Shown here: one piece after another, positions 1 to 5,897 of the stretch
How the letters are laid out: every line of letters begins with the position of its first letter
How positions within the stretch are numbered: the stretch's first letter is position 1
DNA from: Sphingopyxis sp.
Lineage (GTDB): Bacteria; Pseudomonadota; Alphaproteobacteria; Sphingomonadales; Sphingomonadaceae
Length of the DNA stretch: 5,897 nt
Reading direction: 5' to 3'
Assembly (NCBI GenBank): GCA_012035435.1
Contig: JAAUPH010000169.1
Location: 1 to 5,897 of the forward strand
Translations under genes and position numbers: made by a program
The notes under the pieces: generated by a model
Database searches by the model: none
What the model saw: the letters and a program-made list of their open reading frames with translations, nothing else
What the model was told of the DNA's origin: nothing

Positions 1-1
1 G

Positions 2-448
2 GCCGAGCGGGGCGCCAATGTGGTGGCAATCGATGTCTCGCAAGGCCTGATCGACGTGGCCAGAGCCCGCGCGCCTGCGCATTTGTCGATTGACTGGTGT
101 GTTGGTGACATGCGCAACAACAATCTGGGTATTTTCGATCATGTGGTGGCGATGGACTCGCTCATCCATTATGACCGCGCCGACGTGGTCGGCGTGCTCA
201 AGGCCTGGTCGCAGCGCGCCAATGAAATCGCCTTCACCTTCGCGCCCGGCACCGCGCTGCTGCGGACCATGCATCTGGTCGGCAAGGCTTTCCCGCGCAG
301 CGACCGTTCGCCCGCGATCAAACCCATTGCCGAGGCACGGCTGTCCGACGACATCTGCGCGGCCCTGCCCGACTGGCGCATCGGCTTCACCCAGCGCATC
401 TCCAGCAGCTTCTATAAATCGCAAGCCATGGGGGTCAGCCGCCGATGA
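2..448 (+). CDS. bchM: Mg-protoporphyrin IX methyltransferase BchM, C-terminal part (5' end outside window)
   Basis: BchM transfers a methyl group from S-adenosylmethionine to the 13-propionate of Mg-protoporphyrin IX, giving the monomethyl ester used by the cyclase AcsF. The frame is open from base 2, so the gene enters from the left. 148 residues are visible against about 230 for the family. The visible part opens inside the class I methyltransferase fold: VVAIDVS is the end of the first SAM-binding region (acidic residue after beta 2), followed by VGDMRN and the family-typical segment VVAMDSLIHY. The glycine-rich SAM loop must lie upstream of the window. The C-terminus RISSSFYKSQAMGVSRR matches the usual BchM ending. 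The GTG at 20 is internal and not a start. Its stop overlaps the lhaA start (ATGA at 445-448), as in the bchM-lhaA-puhA order of purple bacteria. The family call is from remembered conserved motifs plus gene order. Confidence 0.93.
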   Translation, partial: AERGANVVAIDVSQGLIDVARARAPAHLSIDWCVGDMRNNNLGIFDHVVAMDSLIHYDRADVVGVLKAWSQRANEIAFTFAPGTALLRTMHLVGKAFPRSDRSPAIKPIAEARLSDDICAALPDWRIGFTQRISSSFYKSQAMGVSRR

Positions 449-1869
449 CCGACCGGCCCTCAGCACTGACATTTTGGCAGGCCGTGGGAACACGATTCCT
501 GCCCTTTGCTGACGCGGCCACCACCAACCTGCCACTGGCGCGCATCCTGCGGCTTGCACTGTTTCAGGTCAGCGTGGGCATCGCTGCAGTCCTGCTCAAC
601 GGGACATTGAACCGGGTATTGGTGGTCGAGCTGAACACGCCAACATGGATCGTCGCGTTGATGATTGCCATCCCGCTGCTGGTCGCGCCGTTTAGGGCGC
701 TGATCGGGCATCGCTCGGACACGCATCGCTCGGTACTCGGTTGGCGCCGGGTGCCCTATATCTGGTTCGGGACGTTGGGGCAGTTTGGCGGCCTCGCGAT
801 TATGCCTTTTGCGCTCATCCTCCTGTCACGCCCCGACACATTTGTGGTCGGCGTTGCGGCATCGTGCCTGGCCTTCCTGCTGACGGGCGCGGGGATGCAT
901 GTAACCCAGACGGCAGGGCTGGCCCTTGCGACCGACCTTGCCTCTGACGACAAGCGGCCCCGCGTTGTCGCCCTGCTCTATGTGATGCTGCTGGTGGGCA
1001 TGATGCTGGCGGCCTTCATAATCGGCAATTTGCTGCTCGATTTCACGGCGACCAAGTTGGTTCAAGTGATCCAGGGCGCAGCAGTGCTGACGATGGTCTT
1101 GAACATCGCTGCCTTGTGGAAACAGGAAGCGCGCCATCGCGCTGTCCCCCCCGCCGCAATGAACGCCCCCGGTTTCACCCAAATCTGGGCATCTTTCACC
1201 GCACAACCCAATGCAAAGCGCCTGCTGCTCGCGATCGGGCTTGGCGCCATGGCCTTCGCCATGCAGGACGCTTTGCTCGAACCCTATGGCGGCGAGATAT
1301 TGGGCCTGTCGGTGGGCGGGACCACCGCCTTGACCGGAGCATGGGCCATCGGCGCCCTCATCGCCTTTGCCCACAGTGCCCGGCAGCTTGGCAGCGGTGC
1401 CGATCCGCTGCGCTTGTCCGGCCTGGGCGCCGTCGCAGGTATCGCAGCCTTCCTGATGACTTTGTTCTCCGCCCCGCTCACCTCGGTCCCGCTGATATAT
1501 CTGGGCGCGGTCGGGATCGGCTTTGGCGCCGGGCTGTTTTCCGTCGGCACAATGATCGCGGCAATGGGTCTGGCACGCGAGGGCGCAGCCGGGATGGCGC
1601 TTGGCGCCTGGGGCGCCGTACAAGCGAGCAGCGCGGGTGTGGGCATTGCGCTAGGCGGCCTCATCCGCGACGCGATGGCGTTGCTGGCGCTGCAGGACGG
1701 CATGGGCGCAACGCTGGCCAATCGGGCGACGGGTTATGGCACCGTCTATCTGCTCGAAATCATCTTGCTGCTGGTGACCTTGGTAGCGCTCGGCCCGGTG
1801 ATCGGCCTGCATCTCGATAACCGCAGAATAACAGCAGACGGATTTGGATTGAGTGAGTTCCCCACCTGA
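445..1869 (+). CDS. lhaA: LhaA, MFS-type light-harvesting 1 / bacteriochlorophyll delivery assembly protein
   Basis: This 474-residue, strongly hydrophobic protein has about 12 predicted membrane helices and belongs to the LhaA/PucC/Bch2 (bacteriochlorophyll delivery) branch of the major facilitator superfamily. Family marks are the loop after helix 2 with GHRSD (about 88-92) and GWRRVPYIWFG (99-109), then DLASDDKRPRVVALLY in mid-protein and QDALLEPYGGEILGL (from residue 274). Members act in the inner membrane in LH1 assembly, probably by guarding or delivering bacteriochlorophyll; true transport is unproven. LhaA and PucC are alike, and I chose LhaA because it sits between bchM and puhA, the classical place of lhaA (F1696 in Rhodobacter capsulatus). 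The ATG at 445 overlaps the bchM stop, with a purine-rich GGGGG about ten bases upstream, so expression is probably coupled. In R. capsulatus the puhA promoter lies inside this gene; I found no clear equivalent here. Confidence 0.93.
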   Translation: MTDRPSALTFWQAVGTRFLPFADAATTNLPLARILRLALFQVSVGIAAVLLNGTLNRVLVVELNTPTWIVALMIAIPLLVAPFRALIGHRSDTHRSVLGWRRVPYIWFGTLGQFGGLAIMPFALILLSRPDTFVVGVAASCLAFLLTGAGMHVTQTAGLALATDLASDDKRPRVVALLYVMLLVGMMLAAFIIGNLLLDFTATKLVQVIQGAAVLTMVLNIAALWKQEARHRAVPPAAMNAPGFTQIWASFTAQPNAKRLLLAIGLGAMAFAMQDALLEPYGGEILGLSVGGTTALTGAWAIGALIAFAHSARQLGSGADPLRLSGLGAVAGIAAFLMTLFSAPLTSVPLIYLGAVGIGFGAGLFSVGTMIAAMGLAREGAAGMALGAWGAVQASSAGVGIALGGLIRDAMALLALQDGMGATLANRATGYGTVYLLEIILLLVTLVALGPVIGLHLDNRRITADGFGLSEFPT

Positions 1870-1882
1870 GAATGGGCGCGTG

Positions 1883-1888
1883 AGGAGG
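1883..1888 (+). promoter_or_regulatory. Strong Shine-Dalgarno of puhA
   Basis: AGGAGG is a perfect anti-16S match, seven bases before the ATG at 1896 and only four before a GTG at 1893. The spacing favours the ATG and gives the H subunit the start MDDVKL. It lies in the only intergenic gap of the window (1870-1895) and is the strongest ribosome-binding site seen here, fitting high output of a structural subunit. Confidence 0.8.
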
Positions 1889-1895
1889 AAGTGTG

Positions 1896-2666
1896 ATGGA
1901 TGATGTGAAACTGATTGGCACATTGGATGTGACCGAGCTTGTATTCTGGGCGTTTACGCTCTTTTTCCTCGGGCTGCTCTTCTACCTCCGCCGCGAGGAT
2001 CGCCGCGAAGGCTATCCGCTGGAGGATGAAGTGACTGGCCGGGTCGATACCGCGGGCGGCATCCTGGCAGCTTCCAGGCCCAAAAGCTTTTTGATGCCCT
2101 TTGGCCGCGGTACGGTGACCACTCCCACCAAGGGGCGCGAAAAGGTCGATGTGGCGGGACAACGCACCTTCCGCTCACCCGGCGCGCCATATTATCCCAC
2201 CGGCAATCCACTCGTGGACGGCATCGGGCCCGCCGCCTGGGCCGACCGCGCCAAACATACTGACCTTGATGGTGAGGGCCGCAACCGCATCGTCCCCATC
2301 GGCATGGCCGAGCATATTGCGGTCCATGCGCGCGACGCCGACCCGCGCGGCATGACCGTTATCGCCGCCGACGGCGCGGTGGCAGGAACGGTCAGCGACC
2401 TGTGGGTCGACCGGGCCGAACATGTCATCCGCTATCTGGAAGTTGATACCGGAACGACGAAGGTGCTGGCGCCAATGGCCATGTCCAAAGTCAAAGGCAA
2501 AAAGCGGCAGGTCGAAATCGACGCCATCAACGCTGCTGATTTCGCCGCTGCACCCGTCCCCGGCACGGCGGGCCAGATCACCTTCTATGAAGAAGAGCGC
2601 ATCGTGGCCTATTTCGGCGGGGGCTATCTCTACGCCAACCGCGCGCGTCAGGAACCGCTGATATGA
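1896..2666 (+). CDS. puhA: Photosynthetic reaction centre H subunit PuhA
   Basis: PuhA caps the cytoplasmic face of the L/M reaction-centre core and shapes the proton path to the secondary quinone QB. The protein has 256 residues. One membrane helix spans about 12-31, followed by the hallmark REGYPLE (38-44), then PTGNPLVDGIGPAAW (101-115), the PRC-barrel-like cytoplasmic domain with DLWVDRAEHVIRYLEV (168-183), and a C-terminal barrel ending GGGYLYA. By alignment from memory to the Rhodobacter sphaeroides H subunit, Asp172, Glu175 and Arg179 match Asp170, Glu173 and Arg177, which tune QB protonation. The surface histidines H126 and H128 are replaced by Glu127 and Arg129 (see findings). The start at 1896 is set by the AGGAGG; a GTG at 1893 would add one residue. 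The gap from lhaA is 26 bases, and the stop overlaps puhB (ATGA, 2663-2666). Confidence 0.97.
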   Translation: MDDVKLIGTLDVTELVFWAFTLFFLGLLFYLRREDRREGYPLEDEVTGRVDTAGGILAASRPKSFLMPFGRGTVTTPTKGREKVDVAGQRTFRSPGAPYYPTGNPLVDGIGPAAWADRAKHTDLDGEGRNRIVPIGMAEHIAVHARDADPRGMTVIAADGAVAGTVSDLWVDRAEHVIRYLEVDTGTTKVLAPMAMSKVKGKKRQVEIDAINAADFAAAPVPGTAGQITFYEEERIVAYFGGGYLYANRARQEPLI

Positions 2667-3281
2667 GCGAATATGACCATGAACCGGTTCGGGGGCTTCC
2701 CGGCGCACTGCCAGCGGATGAACATATCATCTGGCAGTCCAACCCGGACTGGAAAAATCTGGCCAAGGCGGCGCTCCATATTCGTCTGTCGGCGCTCTAT
2801 TTTGGCGTGATCGTAGTATGGGCCGTCACGCGCGGCGATATGAACACCGCCATTGGCGTCGTCGCTGCTTGGCACCGCTGCGACGGCGATGTTCGTGGCC
2901 TTTGCGTGGGGCGTTGGCCGCACCACCGTCTATACGCTGACCAATAAGCGGATTGTGTTGCGCGTGGGCGTGGCGCTGAACAAGTGCATCAACCTGCCCT
3001 TGTCAGAAATCGAGGCGGCCAACCTCAAGGCGCTGAGCGACGGACACGGCAATATCGTATTGCAGCTTAAAGGGATGCCCCGGCTTGGCTATCTGATGTT
3101 GTGGCCGCATGCGCGGTCGCTGCGTTTCGTGCGCCCACAACCCATGCTCCGCGCCATTCCCGACGCCCGCCGCGTCGCGCAGTTGCTGCTGACGGCAACA
3201 CAACGGGTTCAGGCCGTTGCGCCAAAGGAAGCAACCCCTCAGCGCAGCCACCCCATCCCCCTGAAAGGCGTTCCGGCATGA
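2663..3281 (+). pseudogene. puhB: PuhB, RC-LH1 complex assembly protein, reading frame broken by a frameshift
   Basis: PuhB is an inner-membrane factor needed for efficient assembly of the reaction-centre/LH1 core. The first frame starts at ATG 2663 (AGGAA eight bases upstream) and reads MSEYDHEPVRGLPGALPADE, then IIWQSNPDWKNLAKAALHIR and a first membrane helix. It is in register to about 2851, after which it gives unrelated residues and stops at 2945-2947. The homologous remainder is one base later in phase: a second hydrophobic stretch, then VGRTTVYTLTNKRIVLRVG, NLPLSEIEAANL and LWPHARSLRFVRPQPMLRAIPDARRVAQLL, ending at 3281. The Y-T-L-T-N-K-R-I-V pattern resembles bacterial PH-like (DUF304) domains. 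Removing one base gives about 205 residues, close to the roughly 213 of Rhodobacter PuhB. The other residues look conserved and all neighbours are intact, so a sequencing error or a very recent mutation is likelier than old decay. The end overlaps puhC by ATGA. Confidence 0.88.
2844..2872 (+). other. Frameshift interval within puhB (one extra base or two missing)
   Basis: The upstream coding phase reads good PuhB through MNTA (2840-2851). The downstream phase opens only after a TGA at 2841-2843 and reads LASSLLGTAATAMF from 2853. The change must therefore fall between about 2844 and 2872. Skipping base 2852 gives a smooth hydrophobic join, TALASSLLGTAATAM; skipping one T of the TT at 2869-2870 gives the equally plausible AIGVVAAGTAATAM. 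The exact base cannot be fixed from this sequence alone. No homopolymer longer than two bases lies here, and I see no slippery heptamer. Confidence 0.8.
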
Positions 3282-3757
3282 GCCACGCGGCACAGCATCA
3301 TGACCCGACGGTGCCGCGTGGCGCGCTGATCGGCGCGGCCGTCCTCCTGCTGTTCGTAATGGTACTTACCGGCGCGGTCAGCTTTGGCTTCATCCCCCAG
3401 TCGGCCAATCCGGCGTCCTCGCGCGCTGCGGCCGATATCGCGCCCGCCAAAACTCGCGACTTGCGCTTTGCCGACCGGGCCGACGGCGCCGTCGTTGTCA
3501 CCGACGCGGTGAGCGGCGACACGGTAAAGGTCGTCGACTTTGGCCAGGGCGGCTTCCTGCGCGCCACCATGCGCCGGATGGCCAAGGCGCGTATCGCTGC
3601 GGGCATCGATGCCCAGCCGCCGTTCCAGCTGATCCTGTGGGAAAATGGCGCGCTGTCGCTTAACGATCCGCAAACGGGGCGCACCGCCGAAATCCACGGC
3701 TTCGGCGCCGATCATAGCAAGATTTTTGCGGACATGTTGCAGGATCCGGCTCCATGA
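3278..3757 (+). CDS. puhC: PuhC, RC-LH1 complex assembly protein
   Basis: PuhC is a single-span membrane protein that in Rhodobacter capsulatus helps organise the RC-LH1 core and is needed for normal phototrophic growth. The product has 159 residues against about 162 in that species. A short cytoplasmic N-terminus is followed by one membrane helix at about 15-38, and the rest should lie in the periplasm. Conserved-looking blocks are DLRFADRADGAVVV (61-74), FGQGGFLRATMRRMAKAR (88-105) and PFQLILWENGALSLNDPQTG (115-134). The frame is open much farther upstream (from 3101 in the puhB region), but the ATG at 3278 is chosen because it gives the family length, overlaps the puhB stop (ATGA, 3278-3281) and has AAAGG nine bases upstream. 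Because of that coupling, the puhB frameshift, if real, could lower PuhC translation. Confidence 0.92.
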   Translation: MSHAAQHHDPTVPRGALIGAAVLLLFVMVLTGAVSFGFIPQSANPASSRAAADIAPAKTRDLRFADRADGAVVVTDAVSGDTVKVVDFGQGGFLRATMRRMAKARIAAGIDAQPPFQLILWENGALSLNDPQTGRTAEIHGFGADHSKIFADMLQDPAP

Positions 3758-4050
3758 CACGGCTGCTCTCCACCGAAAGTTTTGAAACGCCGTGTCGGAT
3801 CGAAGTCGAGCAAAGCGCTGATCATTTCCACGCCCATGTCGAACTTGATGGCGACATCGAAATTCGACCGGGCGACCGTGTCCGCGTGCACGGCGACCCC
3901 ATCATGGTGGCCTTTGGCGAAAGCGTGATTTTCCATCGCAGCGCCACCGTGCGCCGCGCCGGACTGCTGCGCCGGACCTGGACCAAATTCGCCGGCCATT
4001 TTGAAATGGCCGAACTTTATGAAGTCAGTTTTACGCCAGGGAGGCTCTGA
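3754..4050 (+). CDS. bciE: BciE, small accessory protein of the aerobic cyclase AcsF
   Basis: This 98-residue soluble protein sits directly before acsF. In Rhodobacter sphaeroides the small gene next to acsF (rsp_6110) was named bciE and is required for activity of the alphaproteobacterial oxygen-dependent Mg-protoporphyrin monomethyl ester cyclase. I assign this gene mainly by position and size, with support from the sequence style. Visible features are an N-terminal [20 protein letters not shown] (11-30), a strand-rich middle with [15 protein letters not shown] (35-49), a basic stretch [15 protein letters not shown] (67-81) and the C-terminal [11 protein letters not shown] (85-95). There is no signal peptide, membrane helix or obvious catalytic motif, and no similarity I can see to Ycf54, the cyanobacterial partner of AcsF. 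The start at 3754 overlaps the puhC stop (ATGA), with AGGA nine bases upstream. The last base of its stop is the first base of acsF, suggesting paired synthesis. Confidence 0.8.
   Translation: MTRLLSTESFETPCRIEVEQSADHFHAHVELDGDIEIRPGDRVRVHGDPIMVAFGESVIFHRSATVRRAGLLRRTWTKFAGHFEMAELYEVSFTPGRL
4038..4044 (+). promoter_or_regulatory. Shine-Dalgarno of acsF inside the end of bciE
   Basis: AGGGAGG lies five bases before the ATG at 4050 and inside the last codons of bciE. The TGATG overlap (4048-4052) together with this strong site allows both coupled and independent initiation of acsF, and it fixes the acsF start. Confidence 0.7.
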
Positions 4051-5126
4051 TGAACGCGCCCGTTCGCATCGCGAAACCCCTTGTTGCCGACCATGACACG
4101 ATGGCCATCGCGCGCGCGGACACGGTTCTTGCGCCGCGCTTTTACACCACCGACTATGACGCGATGGACCGGCTCGACGTCTCTCCCGTGCGCGCGGAGT
4201 GGGAAGATTTAATGACCGAGATGGAGGAGGATCGTAACAAGCGTCACTTCCGCAAAACCGAAGCCTTTGACGGCGTCATCGAAGGGCTGGAGCCCGCGCT
4301 GCAGGCCGAGTTCATCGACTTTCTGGCAAGTTCGCTGACGTCCGAATTTTCCGGCTGTATCCTCTATGCCGAAATCGCCAAGCGGACCAAGAACCCTGAT
4401 ATCAAACGCTTGTTCAAACTGCTCGCCCGCGACGAAAGTCGCCACGCCGGATTCATCAATGAAACGCTGAAAGGATCGGGCATCGGTATCGACCTCAGCT
4501 TTTTGACCAAGACCAAGAAATACACCTTCTTCAAACCAAAGTTCATTTTCTATGCGGTCTATCTGTCCGAAAAAATCGGCTACGCCCGCTACATCACCAT
4601 CTTTCGCCACTTGCAGCGCAATCCGCAAAACCGGTTCCACCCAATTTTCAACTGGTTCGAAGATTGGTGCAATGATGAGTTTCGCCATGGCGAGGCTTTC
4701 GCGCTGCTGATGCGCGCCGATCCCAAATTGCTGACGGGCGCGAACAAGCTGTGGATTCGTTTCTTCCTCCTGTCGGTCTATGCGACCATGTACGTCCGCG
4801 ATCACAACCGGCCGGTGTTTCACAAGGCACTGGGCGTGCATCCGCGCGACTATGGCTATGAAGTTTTCGACATTTGCACCGCGATCAGCCGCCAGGTTTT
4901 CCCGGTGGAGCTCGACACCAACGACCCGCGCTTTCGCCGTGCGATGGAAGCCCTGCGGTTGGCATCGGTCGCATTGGAAGATGCCAAGGCGCGGGGCGGC
5001 ATCGCTGGCGCCCTTGGCCGCGCCAAACATATGGTCAAGGCAGGCGCCGCCTTTGCGCGCATGTACTTTATGGCGCCCCGCACCAACGCGCTGCCCAATC
5101 AGGTCAGGCTGCAGCCTGCATGGTAG
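4050..5126 (+). CDS. acsF: Aerobic Mg-protoporphyrin IX monomethyl ester (oxidative) cyclase AcsF
   Basis: AcsF is the oxygen-dependent diiron enzyme that forms the fifth (E) ring of chlorophylls, turning the product of BchM into divinyl protochlorophyllide. The protein has 358 residues, normal for the family, and the ferritin-like ligands are visible: Glu99 in [12 protein letters not shown] (98-108), Glu129 and His132 in RDESRHAGF (127-135), Glu174 in [10 protein letters not shown], and Glu210 and His213 in [10 protein letters not shown] (208-217). The conserved entry block [20 protein letters not shown] (31-50) is also present. The preceding 30 or so residues are variable. No membrane helix is certain, and the enzyme is probably membrane-associated. 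No frame break or missing ligand is seen. An acsF-bciE pair means this organism can make bacteriochlorophyll in the presence of oxygen, as aerobic anoxygenic phototrophs do; whether it also has anaerobic bchE cannot be told from this window. The stop TAG overlaps puhE by seven bases. Confidence 0.96.
   Translation: MNAPVRIAKPLVADHDTMAIARADTVLAPRFYTTDYDAMDRLDVSPVRAEWEDLMTEMEEDRNKRHFRKTEAFDGVIEGLEPALQAEFIDFLASSLTSEFSGCILYAEIAKRTKNPDIKRLFKLLARDESRHAGFINETLKGSGIGIDLSFLTKTKKYTFFKPKFIFYAVYLSEKIGYARYITIFRHLQRNPQNRFHPIFNWFEDWCNDEFRHGEAFALLMRADPKLLTGANKLWIRFFLLSVYATMYVRDHNRPVFHKALGVHPRDYGYEVFDICTAISRQVFPVELDTNDPRFRRAMEALRLASVALEDAKARGGIAGALGRAKHMVKAGAAFARMYFMAPRTNALPNQVRLQPAW
5105..5118 (+). repeat. 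14-base perfect palindrome over the puhE ribosome-binding region
   Basis: CAGGCTGCAGCCTG equals its own reverse complement. As RNA it could fold as a five-pair stem (CAGGC/GCCTG) with a TGCA loop, one base before the puhE ATG at 5120. It contains the only AGG (5106-5108) that could serve as a weak Shine-Dalgarno for puhE, so folding would hide it. It is also coding sequence of acsF, so chance is possible. Confidence 0.5.
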
Positions 5127-5897
5127 ACCCAGCCTCCCTCGCGCTGCCCTTTGTGGTGGTCATCCTGCTGTGGTTTGTCAGCACCGGGCTGGTGGCGATG
5201 ATCAACCACCGGCTGCGCCAGTCCTTCGGCCGCGCGCTGATCATCGCCAGCGCTTGCGCCTTTTCGGGGCTCAGCCTGCTGATGCTGACCGCCTATTCCA
5301 CTGCCGTGTGGGCCACCTATGCGTCGTTCCTCGGCGGGCTGTTGATCTGGAGCTGGCACGAAATCAGTTTCCTGACCGGGGCCGTCGCGGGCTCGCATCG
5401 CGATCCCTGCCCGCCCGGAGCGCGCGGGTGGCGGCGTTTCAGCATGGCGACAATGGCGCTCATTCATCATGAGGTTGCGCTGGCCATGACTGCCGCGTTG
5501 CTGTTGTCGCTTGCGGCGGTAACCGCCAATCCGACGGGCGCCTACACCTTCGCGCTGCTGCTGATCTTTCGGCTGTCGTCCAAATTGAACATCTATTGGG
5601 GCGTACCCAGCTTGAGCGACGAATTGCTACCTGCGCATCTCGACTATCTCAAAAGCTATTTCGGTCCCAAAAATTTCCGCCCGATGCTGCTGGTATCGAC
5701 CTTGGCCGTCATTGGGCTGGCCATAGCCTTTGGGATGATCGCGCTCGCCGCCGACCAGCCGCACGAGACCGCGCAAGCCGGGCTGCTCTGCTGCCTGTGC
5801 TTGCTCGCGGCGCTTGAGCATATTTTTCTCGCCATCCCATTTCGCGACTCTGCCCTGTGGGCATGGGCGCGCGACGCGAGCAACCGAATCGAAATGA
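5120..5897 (+). CDS. puhE: PuhE, multi-pass photosynthetic complex assembly protein 2 (3' end outside window)
   Basis: PuhE belongs to the DUF3623 family (photosynthetic complex assembly protein 2). In Rhodobacter capsulatus loss of puhE affects bacteriochlorophyll production and RC-LH1 levels, but its molecular action is unknown. 259 residues are open from ATG 5120 to the window edge with no stop in this frame. The family is about 260-280 residues long, so the gene should end just beyond. About six or seven membrane helices are apparent. Conserved-looking pieces are [12 protein letters not shown] (76-87), [11 protein letters not shown] (97-107), [12 protein letters not shown] (114-125), [20 protein letters not shown] (150-169) and [12 protein letters not shown] (232-243). 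The start overlaps the acsF stop by seven bases (ATGGTAG), with no good Shine-Dalgarno, so translation probably depends on coupling. The TGA formed by the last three bases of the window is in another phase and is not its stop. In related clusters hemA commonly follows. Confidence 0.9.
   Translation, partial: MVDPASLALPFVVVILLWFVSTGLVAMINHRLRQSFGRALIIASACAFSGLSLLMLTAYSTAVWATYASFLGGLLIWSWHEISFLTGAVAGSHRDPCPPGARGWRRFSMATMALIHHEVALAMTAALLLSLAAVTANPTGAYTFALLLIFRLSSKLNIYWGVPSLSDELLPAHLDYLKSYFGPKNFRPMLLVSTLAVIGLAIAFGMIALAADQPHETAQAGLLCCLCLLAALEHIFLAIPFRDSALWAWARDASNRIEM

Noticed and set aside
824..840. TGT...ACA pair in lhaA resembling a PpsR/CrtJ operator; another at 1535-1551.
   Set aside because: Both have 11-base spacers rather than the usual 12, and they lie deep within the coding sequence. 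No TGT-N12-ACA was found near puhA in the places I checked by eye.
826..1623. Long minus-strand open frame of 265 codons opposite lhaA, and a 273-codon one at 4209-5030 opposite acsF.
   Set aside because: Such frames arise readily on the strand opposite high-G+C coding DNA. Their composition is unlike real proteins, and the plus-strand genes are clear.
1870..1895. Possible promoter or terminator in the lhaA-puhA gap.
   Set aside because: Only 26 bases, with no hairpin, T-run or -35/-10-like pair; only the ribosome-binding site is supported.
3101..3277. Upstream extension of the puhC frame.
   Set aside because: It lies entirely within puhB and has a low-complexity, Pro/Arg-rich translation. 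The ATG at 3278 has the coupling overlap and gives the family length.
4780..5472. A 230-codon plus-strand frame spanning the acsF end and the puhE start.
   Set aside because: It is the wrong phase of two recognised genes, and its Arg/Pro/Ala-rich translation looks like a shadow frame.
5894..5897. Terminal ATGA resembling another start/stop overlap, for example with hemA.
   Set aside because: The TGA is not in the puhE phase, and the ATG is in the same phase as puhE. It cannot be a normal overlap unless the sequence has an error nearby; the real puhE stop is beyond the window.

Overview
The window is a compact, all-plus-strand piece of a proteobacterial photosynthesis gene cluster. Its order is bchM (3' part) - lhaA - puhA - puhB (frameshifted) - puhC - bciE - acsF - puhE (3' end cut by the window). 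This is the conserved bchFNBHLM-lhaA-puhABC superoperon tail of purple bacteria. The high G+C content, the bciE-acsF pair (oxygen-dependent cyclase with its alphaproteobacterial accessory protein) and the protein sequences point to an alphaproteobacterium, most likely an aerobic anoxygenic phototroph of the Sphingomonadales type. The order is inferred from overall resemblance and could not be tested by a search.

Layout. Bases 2-448 hold the C-terminal two thirds of the Mg-protoporphyrin IX methyltransferase BchM. Bases 445-1869 hold LhaA, a 12-helix MFS-like (Bch)-delivery/LH1 assembly protein. After a 26-base gap with a strong Shine-Dalgarno comes puhA (1896-2666), the reaction-centre H subunit. 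puhB (2663-3281) and puhC (3278-3757) encode membrane assembly factors for the reaction centre-LH1 core. puhB is interrupted by a +1 frame change near 2844-2872. bciE (3754-4050) and acsF (4050-5126) encode the aerobic Mg-protoporphyrin monomethyl ester cyclase and its small partner. puhE (5120 to window end) is a multi-pass assembly protein whose stop codon lies beyond the window.

How the genes work together. BchM and AcsF/BciE catalyse consecutive steps of bacteriochlorophyll synthesis: methylation of Mg-protoporphyrin IX, then oxidative formation of the isocyclic E ring. LhaA, PuhB, PuhC and PuhE help insert pigment and assemble the RC-LH1 core around PuhA. Every junction except lhaA/puhA overlaps by 1-7 bases (mostly ATGA), which implies one transcript with translational coupling. 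There is no non-coding stretch above 30 bases, and I saw no RNA gene, mobile element, CRISPR array or terminator.

The region is a known system rather than a new one. The points worth a second look are the puhB frameshift, the replacement of the two proton-entry histidines in PuhA, a 14-base palindrome over the puhE ribosome-binding region, and the poorly understood BciE and PuhE proteins.
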